DNA from: Magnaporthiopsis rhizophila
Taxonomy: Eukaryota > Ascomycota > Sordariomycetes > Magnaporthales > Magnaporthaceae
Direction: 5' to 3'
Assembly: GCA_003049465.1 (NCBI GenBank)
Contig: PYSS01000102.1
Location: 1 to 64,000 of the forward strand
Length of the DNA: 64,000 nucleotides
Part shown: positions 33,740 to 43,276 of the stretch, piece after piece
Numbering within the stretch: position 1 is the first letter of the stretch
Layout: each line of letters opens with the position of its first letter
Position numbers and translations under genes: made by a program
Notes under the pieces: model-generated
Told to the model about the DNA's origin: nothing
The model's input: only the letters and a program-made list of their open reading frames with translations
Databases searched by the model: none

Positions 33740-35644
33740 ATGACGATCAACGCAGACACCAAGGTGCTGGAGAAGTACGAGACCGAGCGCAACAAGCGCG
33801 TCGGCCTCGCCACCTTCAAGCAGCGCGCCTCGACCAAGAGCGAGGCCCTCAAGGGCTTGTCGCGCGACCCCTGGGCGGACTACGACGCTCTGGCGCGGCA
33901 GCCCGCGGCGCTCAAGAACGGCGATGACACCCAGGTCGTCATCGTCGGTGCCGGCCACGCCGGCCTCCTCTTCGCGGCGGAGATCATCCGGGCCCGTTTC
34001 AGCCCGGACCGGGTCGTGGTCGTGGACGAGGGCGGCGGCGTCGGCGGCACCTGGTATTGGAACCGCTACCCCGGCCTGACGTGCGACGTGGAAGGGTACA
34101 CGTACCTTCCTCTGCTTGAGGACACGGGCTTTGTGCCCAAGCACCGCTACGCGCGCGGCGAGGAGATCCGCGAGAACGCGGAGCGCATCGTGCAGAAGTT
34201 CGGCATCCGCACCATGCTCTGCACCACGCTGCTCGCCGCCGACTGGGACGACGGCCTGAGGCGCTGGGTCCTCCGCTTCCGGCGCGACCTCGGCCCGTCT
34301 CACGGGGACCTCAACGGCGAGCTGACCGTGCGTGCGCAGTACTTTATCCCCCAGGCCGGGCCGCTTCACATCCCCTCGGCGCCGGCGCTGCCGGGCTTGG
34401 ACGAATTCCGGCGCGACCCCAAGATGTTCCACACGGCGCGCTGGGACTACGAGTACACGGGCGGCACCCAGGAGAAACCGGAGATGGTCAAGCTCAAGGA
34501 CAAGGTGGTCGGCATCATCGGGACGGGCGCCACGGCCGTGCAGGCGACGCCCGAGCTGGCCAGGTACGCCAAGCACCTGTACGTGTTCCAGCGCACGCCC
34601 TCGTACGTCGGCCCCCGCCAGCAGGTCGAGACGACGCCGGAGCTGTGGGCCGAGGTGACGGCCCCTGGGCCGGGCTGGCACAGGGCCCGCATGTCCAACC
34701 TGAACCGATTCCTGGCCGACGACCCGACCGCGACCGAGGCCGACAACCTGCTCAAGGACGGCTGGAGCCACGCGCGCGGCTTCGCGGGCGTCATCGGCAG
34801 CCCCCGCGCCCGCGACGCCGACCTGTCGACGCCCGAGGCCGTCGCGGCCAACGTCAAGGACATGGTCCGGCGCGGCCTGCCCGAGGACGAGCGGCTGCGG
34901 GCGCACGTGCGCGAGGTCGTCAAGGACCCGGACACGGCCGAGAAGCTGACGGCCTGGTACGCGGGCTGGTGCAAGCGCCCCACCTTCCACCAGTCGTACC
35001 TGCAGTGCTTCAACCAGCCCAACGTCACGCTCGTCGACACGGACGGGCAGGGCGTCGAGGCCTTCACGGCCAAGGGCGTCGTCGCCTGCGGCAGGGAGCA
35101 CGAGCTCGACGCGCTCGTGCTCGCCACGGGCTTCGACCAGGTCCAGGGCCGCCAGCTCGAGAGCCTGGGCGCGCCCATCCGCGGCCGCGGCGGCAAGACG
35201 GCGGTGCAAAAGCTGGGCGAGGGCGGCGTGTACATGGGCGTGGCCATCGACGGGTTCCCCAACATGTTCGTGGCCTCACCCACGGGCGGCTCCGGGTCGG
35301 CCAACCTGACGTCGGTGTACGCCATGAGCGCCCGTCTCGTCGCCCACGTCCTCTGGACGGCCGAGCGCGGCAAGCCGGGGGCGGACCTGGACAAGCTCGT
35401 CGTCGAGATCGACGCCGAGGAGAGTCGGCGCTGGGACGACCTTCTGCTTCCCAAGCGGGCCTGGTTCGCCAGCTTCGGCGCCTGTCCTCCCACGTATTTC
35501 ACCTTGTACCGGGACCCCAAGGAAGACGCCACCACCCAGAAGAACCACTGGGGCATGTGGCCTTTCGGCCCGGCCGACTTTGAGAAGAAGCTGGACGAGT
35601 ATATGAGTGAGGGCGGCCTGAAAGGCTTTAACACGAGTGTCTGA
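33740..35644 (+). CDS. Baeyer-Villiger-type flavin monooxygenase
   Basis: A single-exon gene of 634 residues. Flavoproteins of this group use FAD, NADPH and O2 to insert oxygen into ketones or related substrates. Visible features are an N-terminal extension of about 60 residues, the FAD-binding GAGHAG loop at 70-75, the diagnostic GGTWYWNRYPG at 102-112, FHTARWD at 230-236 in place of the usual fingerprint FxGxxxHxxxW(P/D), the NADPH-binding GTGATA at 261-266 with VFQRTPSYVGPR after it, and the C-terminal LVLATGFD-type ATG motif. The fingerprint keeps His-231 and Trp-235 but lacks the Phe-x-Gly. Length fits fungal class I BVMOs. The substrate cannot be told from sequence; its downstream neighbour is an NmrA-like protein on the same strand. 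Confidence 0.88.
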   Translation: MTINADTKVLEKYETERNKRVGLATFKQRASTKSEALKGLSRDPWADYDALARQPAALKNGDDTQVVIVGAGHAGLLFAAEIIRARFSPDRVVVVDEGGGVGGTWYWNRYPGLTCDVEGYTYLPLLEDTGFVPKHRYARGEEIRENAERIVQKFGIRTMLCTTLLAADWDDGLRRWVLRFRRDLGPSHGDLNGELTVRAQYFIPQAGPLHIPSAPALPGLDEFRRDPKMFHTARWDYEYTGGTQEKPEMVKLKDKVVGIIGTGATAVQATPELARYAKHLYVFQRTPSYVGPRQQVETTPELWAEVTAPGPGWHRARMSNLNRFLADDPTATEADNLLKDGWSHARGFAGVIGSPRARDADLSTPEAVAANVKDMVRRGLPEDERLRAHVREVVKDPDTAEKLTAWYAGWCKRPTFHQSYLQCFNQPNVTLVDTDGQGVEAFTAKGVVACGREHELDALVLATGFDQVQGRQLESLGAPIRGRGGKTAVQKLGEGGVYMGVAIDGFPNMFVASPTGGSGSANLTSVYAMSARLVAHVLWTAERGKPGADLDKLVVEIDAEESRRWDDLLLPKRAWFASFGACPPTYFTLYRDPKEDATTQKNHWGMWPFGPADFEKKLDEYMSEGGLKGFNTSV

Positions 35645-36551
35645 CGCCGTTGACCATTCCGCGTCTAGGTGCTAATTAATTACATAGCAATTAAACGAGG
35701 CTTGGAACTGTTGTGTGCCTTTTTGTTTGTCGGTTGGCTAGTCTTTCGCTTGACTTCATTTTGCCACAAGGCTCAAGCCGGAACGCATGATTATAGAGTA
35801 GGTATCCGGATTTGGTACTGGCTTCTATTTTAACGTCTGTGCCCTTCGCTTAATAGAACCGCGTTGTTTTGTTCTCTTGGATGTGAGCCCCGCGCTTGAA
35901 TCGGAAAAACAGGGGGGCCAATAACAAGAAATCCCGTAGGCAATGTCGGCCGCGCCCTTTGTCTTGAATGGAATGTTGATGGGTTTAGTAAGGTTGTAGC
36001 CAGAAACTTCCATATTGCAAGATCGGCGTGACTCCCACCGCAATTGAAACAGAGTCAGCCAAGAGCCCAGATCACGCTTCCGAGCTTGAGCTTTGTAATA
36101 TAGAATCCTCTCTGGGCACTCGCATCGGCGGGTGTGATCCACAAACTCGCCTAAACAGGAAAGAAGAGTATGATGTCGCCAAAAGTTGTTCGTGGCGCCA
36201 AGCCTTGGAGGTGGGGCACGGCTGGTTTTGTTTGTCATCAACACGGACTTCGCGGCCAAATGACTGTCTCCGTTCCGATATCATGGATTCGAGATGGTAG
36301 GTCTCTTCGTGGTCTGGGGCTTCCCCAACCGCCGTGTTCTTTGACTTGTGTCGTCAGATGCTATAGCCTTAATGGCCGGACTTGCAGAAGCAAGCCAGCC
36401 GGCGAAAGTATAAAACGAACCGTTTTCCCCCGCTAGCGCCGCTACAGATTCACGATCCCATAGCCACCTTATATCTGCGTCCATTCTCTGTTCCAAACCA
36501 CTCTCTCTTCCAAGCCAACTCAGTCGATCAAGATCACGTAAAGCCACCAAA
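35645..36551. other. Intergenic region between the monooxygenase and the NmrA-like gene
   Basis: Overlapping short frames on both strands (up to 144 codons at 35,825-36,259, minus) show no family resemblance. It is best read as the terminator of the first gene and the promoter and pyrimidine-rich leader of the second (ttccaaaccactctctcttcc near 36,490-36,510). Confidence 0.5.
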
Positions 36552-37493
36552 ATGAAGGTCGCAGTCGTGGGCGTTGGCAACTTTGCCCGCTACCTCCTCG
36601 AGGAGATACCCAAAGAGGGCCACGAGACGGTCGTACTGACGCGGTCGCACAAGCCTGAGCTCGTCGCCCTGGGCGTCCAACAGCGCGTCATATCCTACGA
36701 CCGCGCCGCGCTCGTCCACGCCCTCGCCGACGTCGACGCGGCCGTGTGCACAATCCCGCCCACGGCCGGGCGCGCCTTTGTGGGCGCACACCTGGCGCTC
36801 CTCGACGCATGCCAGCAGTCGGGCTCGGCGTGTAAAAGGCTGGTCGTGTCGCACTGGGGGACCAACCACGAGGACGCGCCGGACCAGCCCATGCACGCGG
36901 CGCGGCGCATGCAGGAGGTGCTGGAGGCGCTCGAGGCGCAAAACGAAGTGGCGTGGACGGCCGTCTCGTGCGGCTGGCTGGCCGACTACGCCGCGGTGCC
37001 GGCGGCGCAGCGCCACCTGCCCGACATCGGCGAGGCCTGGCCGCAGGACTACGCGGCGCGCACGTTTACCATGTACGGGCTCGGCACCACCCGCCTCGAC
37101 CTCACGTCGGCGCGCGACGCGGCCCGGGCGACAGCGCGCCTGCTGACCGTCGCGGGGGAGAAGGACGGGCCGCAGTGGGAGAAATTTGTGTACGTTTCGG
37201 GTGAGTCGACGACGTGGCGCGGGCTGTGGGAGTTCGTCAAAGCGAGGGAGCCGGACTACACGCTCAGGACCAAGTCGCTGGCGCAGTCGATCGACCAGTA
37301 CAAGCAGGCCGAATCGGAGGACGATATGAGCGGGATCATGGCAGAGTTCGAGATTGTCGGCCACAGCGAGGCGCTGGTCATGCCGGCCGACAAGGTGGAG
37401 GCGCACAGAGAAAAGTACTTTAAGGGTATCCGGTTCAGGACGCTGGCGGAGCTGGCGGACGAGGCTGCGGCCAACCCAGGCACTATTGTTTAA
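36552..37493 (+). CDS. NmrA-like/isoflavone-reductase-type NAD(P)-binding protein
   Basis: A single-exon gene of 313 residues starting MKVAVVGVGNFARYLLEE. The first strand and glycine loop (GxGxxA, residues 7-12) are those of an atypical short-chain dehydrogenase Rossmann fold. The segment LVVSHWGTNHED and the C-terminal region (FVYVSGESTTWRGLWEFV, then the YFKGIRFRTLAEL end) fit the NmrA/isoflavone-reductase group. Members are either cofactor-sensing regulators or reductases acting on aromatic and lipid substrates; the Tyr-x3-Lys of classical dehydrogenases is not evident. It lies 0.9 kb downstream of the monooxygenase in the same direction, so shared use of NADPH chemistry is possible but unproven. 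Confidence 0.82.
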   Translation: MKVAVVGVGNFARYLLEEIPKEGHETVVLTRSHKPELVALGVQQRVISYDRAALVHALADVDAAVCTIPPTAGRAFVGAHLALLDACQQSGSACKRLVVSHWGTNHEDAPDQPMHAARRMQEVLEALEAQNEVAWTAVSCGWLADYAAVPAAQRHLPDIGEAWPQDYAARTFTMYGLGTTRLDLTSARDAARATARLLTVAGEKDGPQWEKFVYVSGESTTWRGLWEFVKAREPDYTLRTKSLAQSIDQYKQAESEDDMSGIMAEFEIVGHSEALVMPADKVEAHREKYFKGIRFRTLAELADEAAANPGTIV

Positions 37494-38094
37494 GTAATTA
37501 ATACCCGAGCTGGATGCATAGTCAAGAGGGGGCCCTTGCTCAGGGCGCAATGTAATCCATTTCACTTGTATGTAATAACTGAGCACAACCCGGGCAGCTC
37601 TCGAGACCCTCTCGACAGCGGGCCTACGGAAAATGCGAAATACGGTCGAAATGGTTACCAGCCTTGGCTCACTGCCCGGTGTATTTCATGCTCTCGTGCT
37701 GGACCGCGTCATTTAGCCCCGCCTACAACGTTGAGTTGGCACCAGAATGCGCGACTTCTCGATCCGACCATCGTGGGAAAGACTACCACTTAAAACTACA
37801 TTGGCCTTTGCCAACTCCAAGACTGCTGTGTCATGGAAGTGCAGTTTCCGCATTCGGTCGACAAGTTTGAAGGCAAGTCTGAACAATCCCCGCCCCTCGG
37901 TGATAACCTTTCCCACGCCTCAATGCCGACGCTGCTACGGGATGGTCGTGACATCTCCCGAAATGCCGACGACGACGATGCGGAGCAAGACGTGCCTCTG
38001 CTCAGCGTAAAGCTCCTCGGCACGCCGTCAAACCCACGGTCTCCATCCCAAGAACCCACCCCGCGCCAGGCCGGCACCTAATATCCTCACCAGG
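37494..38094. other. Intergenic, nothing recognised
   Basis: Short frames of 60-93 codons on both strands overlap one another and match no family. No element ends or RNA genes seen. Confidence 0.5.
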
Positions 38095-39031
38095 GGCATC
38101 AGCAGCTTCGGTGGTTGACGACCCAGCGAGCCGGCGAGATCTGCGCCCGAACCCCCGGGGCCCCATCGATGGCATGCCCACGGAGGTGCTCCGGCAGGAC
38201 GCCGACCCCGAGGATGCAGACTTGGATGCGAAGCGGCTGTACATCTTCAAGGCGGCCAGGGTGGGCTCAAGCTGGCCAGTGTAATTACAAAGTCGGCGTG
38301 AGCGAGGCGCCCGAGGCGCGCATGGATGGCCGTGCGGTCGGACTGCGGGTGGGACAACGCCGAGCAGCTGCCACCGCTGCGGACACACCACATGGCCGAG
38401 AAGCTGGTGCACGCCGAGCTCGCGGGTTCCGGTATACGGGGCCCTTGCCACCGCAAAAAGAGGCAACGGGCAGTATTTCTAGGCCAGCGACGTCAGGCTC
38501 GAGTTAGAGGCGCTGTGGCGCTGGCACTCCTCCTGCGAGAGGGCCGGGGACGGCAAGCTTTGGCCGACTTTGTGGCGTGACGATGGCGGCCAAGGGCTGT
38601 GGCTCTGTGGCATCGCGGAGTCGTGGGAGACGTTTCTCGGTTTTACGTCTTGCGAGCAGCGCATATCCGAGGCCCGCGCCGTCTTCTCTCAGACGTGGCC
38701 GTAACCGTGGCAAGTGCTGGTGCTGGCGGAGGCTGTGGCTATTGGACTCACATTCCGATCGGCTGTGCCGCAGATGTGGCTCTTCTTGGTCATGTTGGCG
38801 ACCCTTGTGGACACCGCGCAGCCACAAGACTTCTGGTCGCTTACGTATGTGTCGAAGACGCTGGTTCCGGTGGTTAGGCGTGGGTTTTTCCCCCCCGAGA
38901 ATGCGGAACGTGTGCAAACTCGAGACGGGGAGGGAGGAGCTGGCGACGTCGAAGGGTTAAAGACGCGGAGCGCCGTGGAAATGGCGGAGAACCTCGAAGA
39001 CGGGGTCTTTTTGTTTCCACGGGGCGATTGA
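38095..39031 (+). pseudogene. Decayed gene with a T5orf172 (GIY-YIG-related) domain
   Basis: Read across three frames, the plus strand gives KRLYIFKAARVGSSW, then YKVGVSEAPEARM, then CGWDNAEQLPPLRTHHMAEK and LVHAELAGSGIRG, then SDVRLELEALWRWHSSCERA and WPTLWRDDGGQGLWLCGIAE. This is the order of the T5orf172 domain seen in fungal proteins (YIFK...KVG...R...C...HMAEKLVHAEL...). Catalytic activity of the fungal members is not established. Two or three frameshifts lie between 38,278 and 38,470. Two stops sit in an otherwise open frame: TAG at 38,480-38,482 and TAA at 38,702-38,704, each where CAG/CAA would fit. The last frame then runs to 39,031 with hydrophobic stretches. Sequencing error could explain frameshifts but less easily the stops. 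Confidence 0.55.
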
Positions 39032-39144
39032 AGCGCCGGGAGCGTAGGGGTCAAAGAAGACGGATTTGATGCTGGCAGTATCAAGGAAGAGGAGGATGCC
39101 TCGGAAGGCCAAGGGAGAAGCAGAGAGTTGAGGGAAAAAGAGTG

Positions 39145-39179
<35 letters not shown>

Positions 39180-39187
39180 NAAAAAAA
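39145..39187 (+). repeat. Poly(A) homopolymer with one undetermined base
   Basis: 35 A, one N at 39,180, then 7 A. An unresolved homopolymer of this kind marks a weak point of the assembly. Confidence 0.9.
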
Positions 39188-39501
39188 GCAAAATCACGGC
39201 AGTGGTTTCCAATTGTAGCCCTTGGACAGGGTGTACGACTTGCCGCTTGACCATTGGGATCAGATCTGTTGCTCAAACCTCGAGAGGCTGTCCATCCTGA
39301 GGAAGCCATGTCCGTGCGCGATGCTTCTCGCTGGCACTGTATGACGCTACGCTGCGGCCTCGCCAACTCAGGCAGGAGCCACGCAGACGTGCGGCTCGAG
39401 GTCAACCACCAAGAAATGGAGGATTGATGCTTCTGCTCAACCCCCACTAGACAACCCAAGTCATCCCAAACACCAAACAGCGATCTCCCAGAGAGAACAG
39501 C

Positions 39502-40089
39502 ATGTCGCGCCCCGCCAAGTTCGCCCTCTCGCACGCGCGCCTAGTCCTCGCCGACCTCCCTAGCGGCGCCGTGGTGGTGCACGCCACCAACGGCCTGGGC
39601 ACCTGGGGCTCGGGCGTGGCGGCCGCCCTGGCCGCGTTATTCCCCGCGGCGCAGCGCGTCTACGCCGACTTTTGCAAGGCCGCCAAGGCCCGCCCGGATG
39701 ACCGCTGGCCCGCCCGCGACGCCGTCGCCGGCCGCTGTCTGCTGATCCCGCCGCAGCCCGCCGACGCCGAAGCTGGCAGCCCCGCCGTCACCATCGCCTG
39801 CCTCTTCACGAGTTTCGGCTACGGCCGCCCCAACCCGAAAACGGGGAAGCCCGGCAGGGACGGCGCGGGCGTCATTCTGGACCAGACGGCCCAGGCACTT
39901 GCCGATCTGCGCCTGCAGCTTGATGCGGCGGCGCGCGCGCGCGACACGGCGGGGTCGCCGCTTGCCGTGTACTCGCCCAGGTTCAACTCTGGCGCCTTCA
40001 AGGTCCCGTGGGAGCGAACCGCGTCGCTGATCGTCGATAAATTCGACGGCTGGGATGGCGGCTGGGTTGTTTTTGACCCGCCTTCTTGA
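39502..40089 (+). CDS. POA1: Macro-domain protein, Poa1-like ADP-ribose phosphatase
   Basis: A single-exon gene of 195 residues that is essentially one macro domain. The ligand loop HATNGLGTWGSGVAAALA (27-44) corresponds to the phosphate-binding and catalytic region of yeast Poa1 (HSCNCNGSWGGGIA), which dephosphorylates ADP-ribose 1''-phosphate from tRNA splicing and can remove ADP-ribose from proteins. Further family features are CLFTSFGYGR (94-103), the second ligand loop, and YSPRFNSGAFKVPWE near 157-171 before a C-terminal FDPPS. Length is close to the yeast enzyme (177). The name is by homology only. Confidence 0.85.
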   Translation: MSRPAKFALSHARLVLADLPSGAVVVHATNGLGTWGSGVAAALAALFPAAQRVYADFCKAAKARPDDRWPARDAVAGRCLLIPPQPADAEAGSPAVTIACLFTSFGYGRPNPKTGKPGRDGAGVILDQTAQALADLRLQLDAAARARDTAGSPLAVYSPRFNSGAFKVPWERTASLIVDKFDGWDGGWVVFDPPS

Positions 40090-41062
40090 TGGCAACGGCC
40101 GCGCGGGCGGCGTCTCGAGCCGGGCAAAGTCGCGGGTTTGTGTCTTTTGTCGGGTCTGTGATCTTTGGTTAGAACACGCCATGTTTTGCAAACACTTTCC
40201 TTTTTTTGAGCTGGCGTACCTGAATAATCCATAGTGGCAGCCAGAAGGATGATCCTGATCCTCCCAGCCGTGGTTCCGAAATGGCGCCGTCCATCCCCAA
40301 GACCCCCAACCAGGGCCCGAATTGCCGGACCGGGGGCTGCCACAATCCTCCCTGGTGGTCCTTGTGTTTTGCTCCTAGAACTGAAGGGCCTTCGCGGACT
40401 TTCGTCGCCATTGGCGGGTTTTAGGCATGACTTTCCCCAACCCATCGACACCCATCTCCACATCTGGTGCAGCCTCGGAGCCTGCCCGTCCGAAGCCTGG
40501 CCTTTTCTCCGCACCCTCGATTGGGGGACACCCTGCCGAACCGCGGGATCGCACAAGCTTCTCCCTTGCACGTTATTTCCCCATTGTGTTCCTTACGCGG
40601 AATCGCGGGCCCAGACGTTCCATTGTTCGGCCCCTGAACCCGGCTGCGTGGGCACCTCCCCGCGCCACGCGAACAGGAACAGACCACGCTCGTGACTGCT
40701 GCCAGGGGCCACCGCTCCACGGATTCTTGTAGTCAAGTCTCACTTTAGCGCGTTGCAGCTAAATGGGGGTGGCACTGCTGCCCGTACGCCGGTGATGAGA
40801 AGGAGGAGGGATGGCCGCACCGGCGCCTCTCCCGCCGTGCCATTGCATCATGCGGGTGCCAGGCCCGAGTGAGCAGGGTGCGCCGGGCGGGACGGCTTCC
40901 ACTCCCTCGGAGGAGCACCATTGTCTTGTATTAAAGCCTCGAGGAAGCCACCGACTACAAACTGAACCCGTTTTCCCCTTGTTGGTCCCTCAACCCCACA
41001 CCACAGCCAACGAGCCGGCCGTTCAGACGACAGAAAAGCCTTCTCCCAGTTCCGCGCCCACG
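40090..41062. other. Intergenic, promoter region of the GH5 endoglucanase
   Basis: No convincing gene. Frames up to 153 codons overlap on both strands and look like chance in GC-rich DNA. The sequence just before 41,063 is C-rich and A-poor (ccacgATGa start context), a normal fungal leader. Confidence 0.5.
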
Positions 41063-42463
41063 ATGAGATCCTTCCTCGTGTTTGGCGCCCTCGCCGGCGC
41101 CGTCGTCGCCCAGCAGAGCGCGTGGCAGCAGTGTGGCGGTAACGGCCACACCGGGCCCACGACCTGCGTCTCGGGCTACACCTGCGTTGTGGTCAACGAA
41201 TGGTACCACCAGTGCCAGCCCGGCTCGTCGAGCCCGGGTAACCCCGGCGGCGGCAATCCGGGTGGGGGCGACCCCGGCGAGGGCAACCCGGGAGGTGGCA
41301 ACCCGGGGGGCGGCAACGGCAAGTTTACCTTCTTCGGCACCAACCAGGCCGGAGCCGAGTTCGGTGACAAGATCTTCCCGGGCCGGTGGGGCACCGAGTA
41401 CATTTTCCCTGACACGTCGACTATCGATGTGAGTATAGCTATGGAAGACCTGGCTAGCCGTGGAGTCCTCTGACTATCGCAAGATGGCTTGCTAACAAAG
41501 TGCCGGATACCCGTCTTTAGAACCTCATCAGCCAGGGATACAACACCTTCCGCGTTTGCTTTTCGATGGAGCGCCTGGCCGAGACCAAGATGACCAATGC
41601 CTTCAACCCCGGCTACATCCGCAACCTGACGACGGTCGTCAACCATATCACGTCCAAGGGCTCGTACGCCGTGCTGGACCCGCACAACTACGGCCGCTAC
41701 TACGGGAACATGTAAGATGGATGGCGCTGAAATAAGCCTAGGGCGAGTTGGAGACTGACATGGCGAAATCGCAGCATCACCGACACTTCAGCCTTCCGGA
41801 CCTTCTGGGTCAACCTGGCCGGGCAGTTCAAGGACAACGCCAAGGTGGTGTTTGACACAAACAACGAGTAGGTGCCGCTAGCCGTGATGTCTTCAAAACG
41901 TCCCCCTGCCACTGCCACGAAGTAACACCAACCACCAAAACAGGTACAACACAATGTCGCAGGACCTGGTGCTGCAGCTCAACCAGGCCGCCATCAACGG
42001 CATCAGGGCATCGGGTGCGACGTCGCAGTACATCTTCGTCGAGGGCAACCAGTGGTCCGGAGCCTGGAGCTGGAACGTGACAAATGACAACATGAAGGCG
42101 CTCACGGACCCCAACAACAAGCTCGTGTACGAGATGCACCAGTACCTCGACTCGGATTCTTCGGGCACGTCAGAGGCCTGCGTCAGCACCCAGATCGGCG
42201 TGCAGCGCGTCGTGGGCGCCACGGCCTGGCTGCGCAAGAACGGCAAGGTCGGCATCATCGGCGAGTACGCTGGCGGTCCCAACGAAAACTGCCGCGCCGC
42301 CGTCAAGGGCATGCTCGACCACATGAAACAGAACTCGGACGTCTGGCTGGGCGCGCTGTGGTGGGCGGCCGGGCCGTGGTGGAACACCTACATGTACAAC
42401 ATGGAGCCGCCGAGCGGGAAGGGCTACCAGTACTACAACAGTCTGCTTAAGACGTACATCTAG
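41063..42463 (+). CDS. Secreted endo-beta-1,4-glucanase, CBM1 plus GH5
   Basis: Four exons (41,063-41,428; 41,521-41,711; 41,775-41,867; 41,944-42,463) give 389 residues; all introns are GT-AG and preserve frame. A signal peptide ends at AVVA (16). Residues 18-54 form a fungal cellulose-binding module (CBM1) with Cys 24, 35, 41 and 51 and the aromatic Trp-21/Trp-47/Tyr-48 face. A Gly-Pro linker of PGGG(N/D) repeats covers about 55-86. The rest is a GH5 subfamily 5-like barrel like Trichoderma Cel5A. Glu-217 in FDTNNEYN is the acid/base and Glu-324 in GIIGEYAGG the nucleophile. It cleaves internal bonds of cellulose outside the cell. The linker with four to five PGGG repeats is the only unusual region. 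Confidence 0.94.
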
Positions 42464-42799
42464 TTGGTTGGCGCGGTTGGCGTCACGTAGGTATCGATGT
42501 CGATCGAGGAGTGTGGCGGGCGGAAGGGTCTCGTGGCATTATATTGCCGTGGTTGTTTTTCCCATTCCAGCTGTAGATATACAACATTCACATGGTACAT
42601 ATTTTTCACCGATCTGCATTGCATCACCGTTTAGCAAAGGGTTCGGCAGGTTCCTGTGCACAGTGCTCTCTCGTCGACGGGAACCTCAGATGGCAGTGCA
42701 TGTCCGCGGAGAGTATGGTGGAGGCAAAGGGTAGTCGGCATCGATCGGAAGGGAGAGAAAAAAAAAATTAACAAGAAGGAAAAAAAAGACGAAGAACTT
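42464..42799. other. 3' region of the endoglucanase and pol III terminator
   Basis: No gene. A seven-base A-run at 42,781-42,787 is the T7 pol III terminator for the minus-strand tRNA gene, 12 bases beyond its 3' end. Confidence 0.6.
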
Positions 42800-42884
42800 T
42801 CCGACTACGGGATTCGAACCCGCGTCCTCAGGAGTCCACGATATGGCTGAAAACCTGACATGCTAACCTCTGCACCAAATCGGA
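42800..42884 (-). tRNA. tRNA-Glu (anticodon TTC) with a 14-nt intron
   Basis: The minus strand folds as a tRNA. The acceptor TCCGATT pairs with AGTCGGA, the D stem is GTGC/GCAT with an AGAGGTTA loop, the anticodon stem is TCAGG/CCTGA, and the T arm carries the B-box GGTTCGAATCC. By position, nucleotides 34-36 are TTC. The loop is extended after nucleotide 37 by about 14 bases (42,834-42,847), the canonical tRNA intron site. The mature length would be 71, and CCA is not encoded. The TCCG...GGTTAGCAT layout matches fungal tRNA-Glu. Confidence 0.9.
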
Positions 42885-43163
42885 CGGATGGAATTCGCCT
42901 TTGATTGGGGATGGGAAGGTGCCGACCGAAGTAGCATGATTTTTCATTGCGACGAATGGGACAAACAAAGGGATGGATGGATGGATGGATGGGAGCTTGG
43001 CTTGTTTGCACAAGTTCTTTCTCCCTTTGTTTGCTTTCGCTCTGTGCGCCCGCAGAATGCCGGGGGATATGCGCAGGCAAACACCGGACTCGGCCCAGGT
43101 TGACTCATCGCCCGCCAAGCCACTTGACAAACAGTCAAACGGCGAGGCGTAAAGGGACTAAAC

Positions 43164-43206
<43 letters not shown>

Positions 43207-43218
43207 ACCGNNNAAAGG

Positions 43219-43259
<41 letters not shown>

Positions 43260-43276
43260 ATATCTCTACCTGGCCT
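42885..43276. other. Intergenic with two poly(A) runs and unresolved bases
   Basis: A runs at 43,167-43,203 and 43,220-43,257 flank three N (43,211-43,213). A gatggatg tandem repeat lies at 42,971-42,990. No gene. Confidence 0.7.

Noticed and set aside
33641..35209. 522-codon open frame on the minus strand
   Set aside because: It lies fully opposite the flavin monooxygenase and has Arg/Val/Leu/Ala-rich composition typical of antisense frames in GC-rich coding DNA; no domain.
34447..35634. 395-codon minus-strand frame
   Set aside because: Another antisense shadow of the monooxygenase, Ser/Ala/Arg-rich without motifs.
36534..37586. 350-codon minus-strand frame
   Set aside because: Antisense of the NmrA-like gene; the sense frame has a clear Rossmann motif and this one has none.
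38689..39534. 281-codon minus-strand frame across the poly(A)/N run
   Set aside because: It depends on translating the homopolymer and an undetermined base and is opposite the T5orf172 pseudogene.
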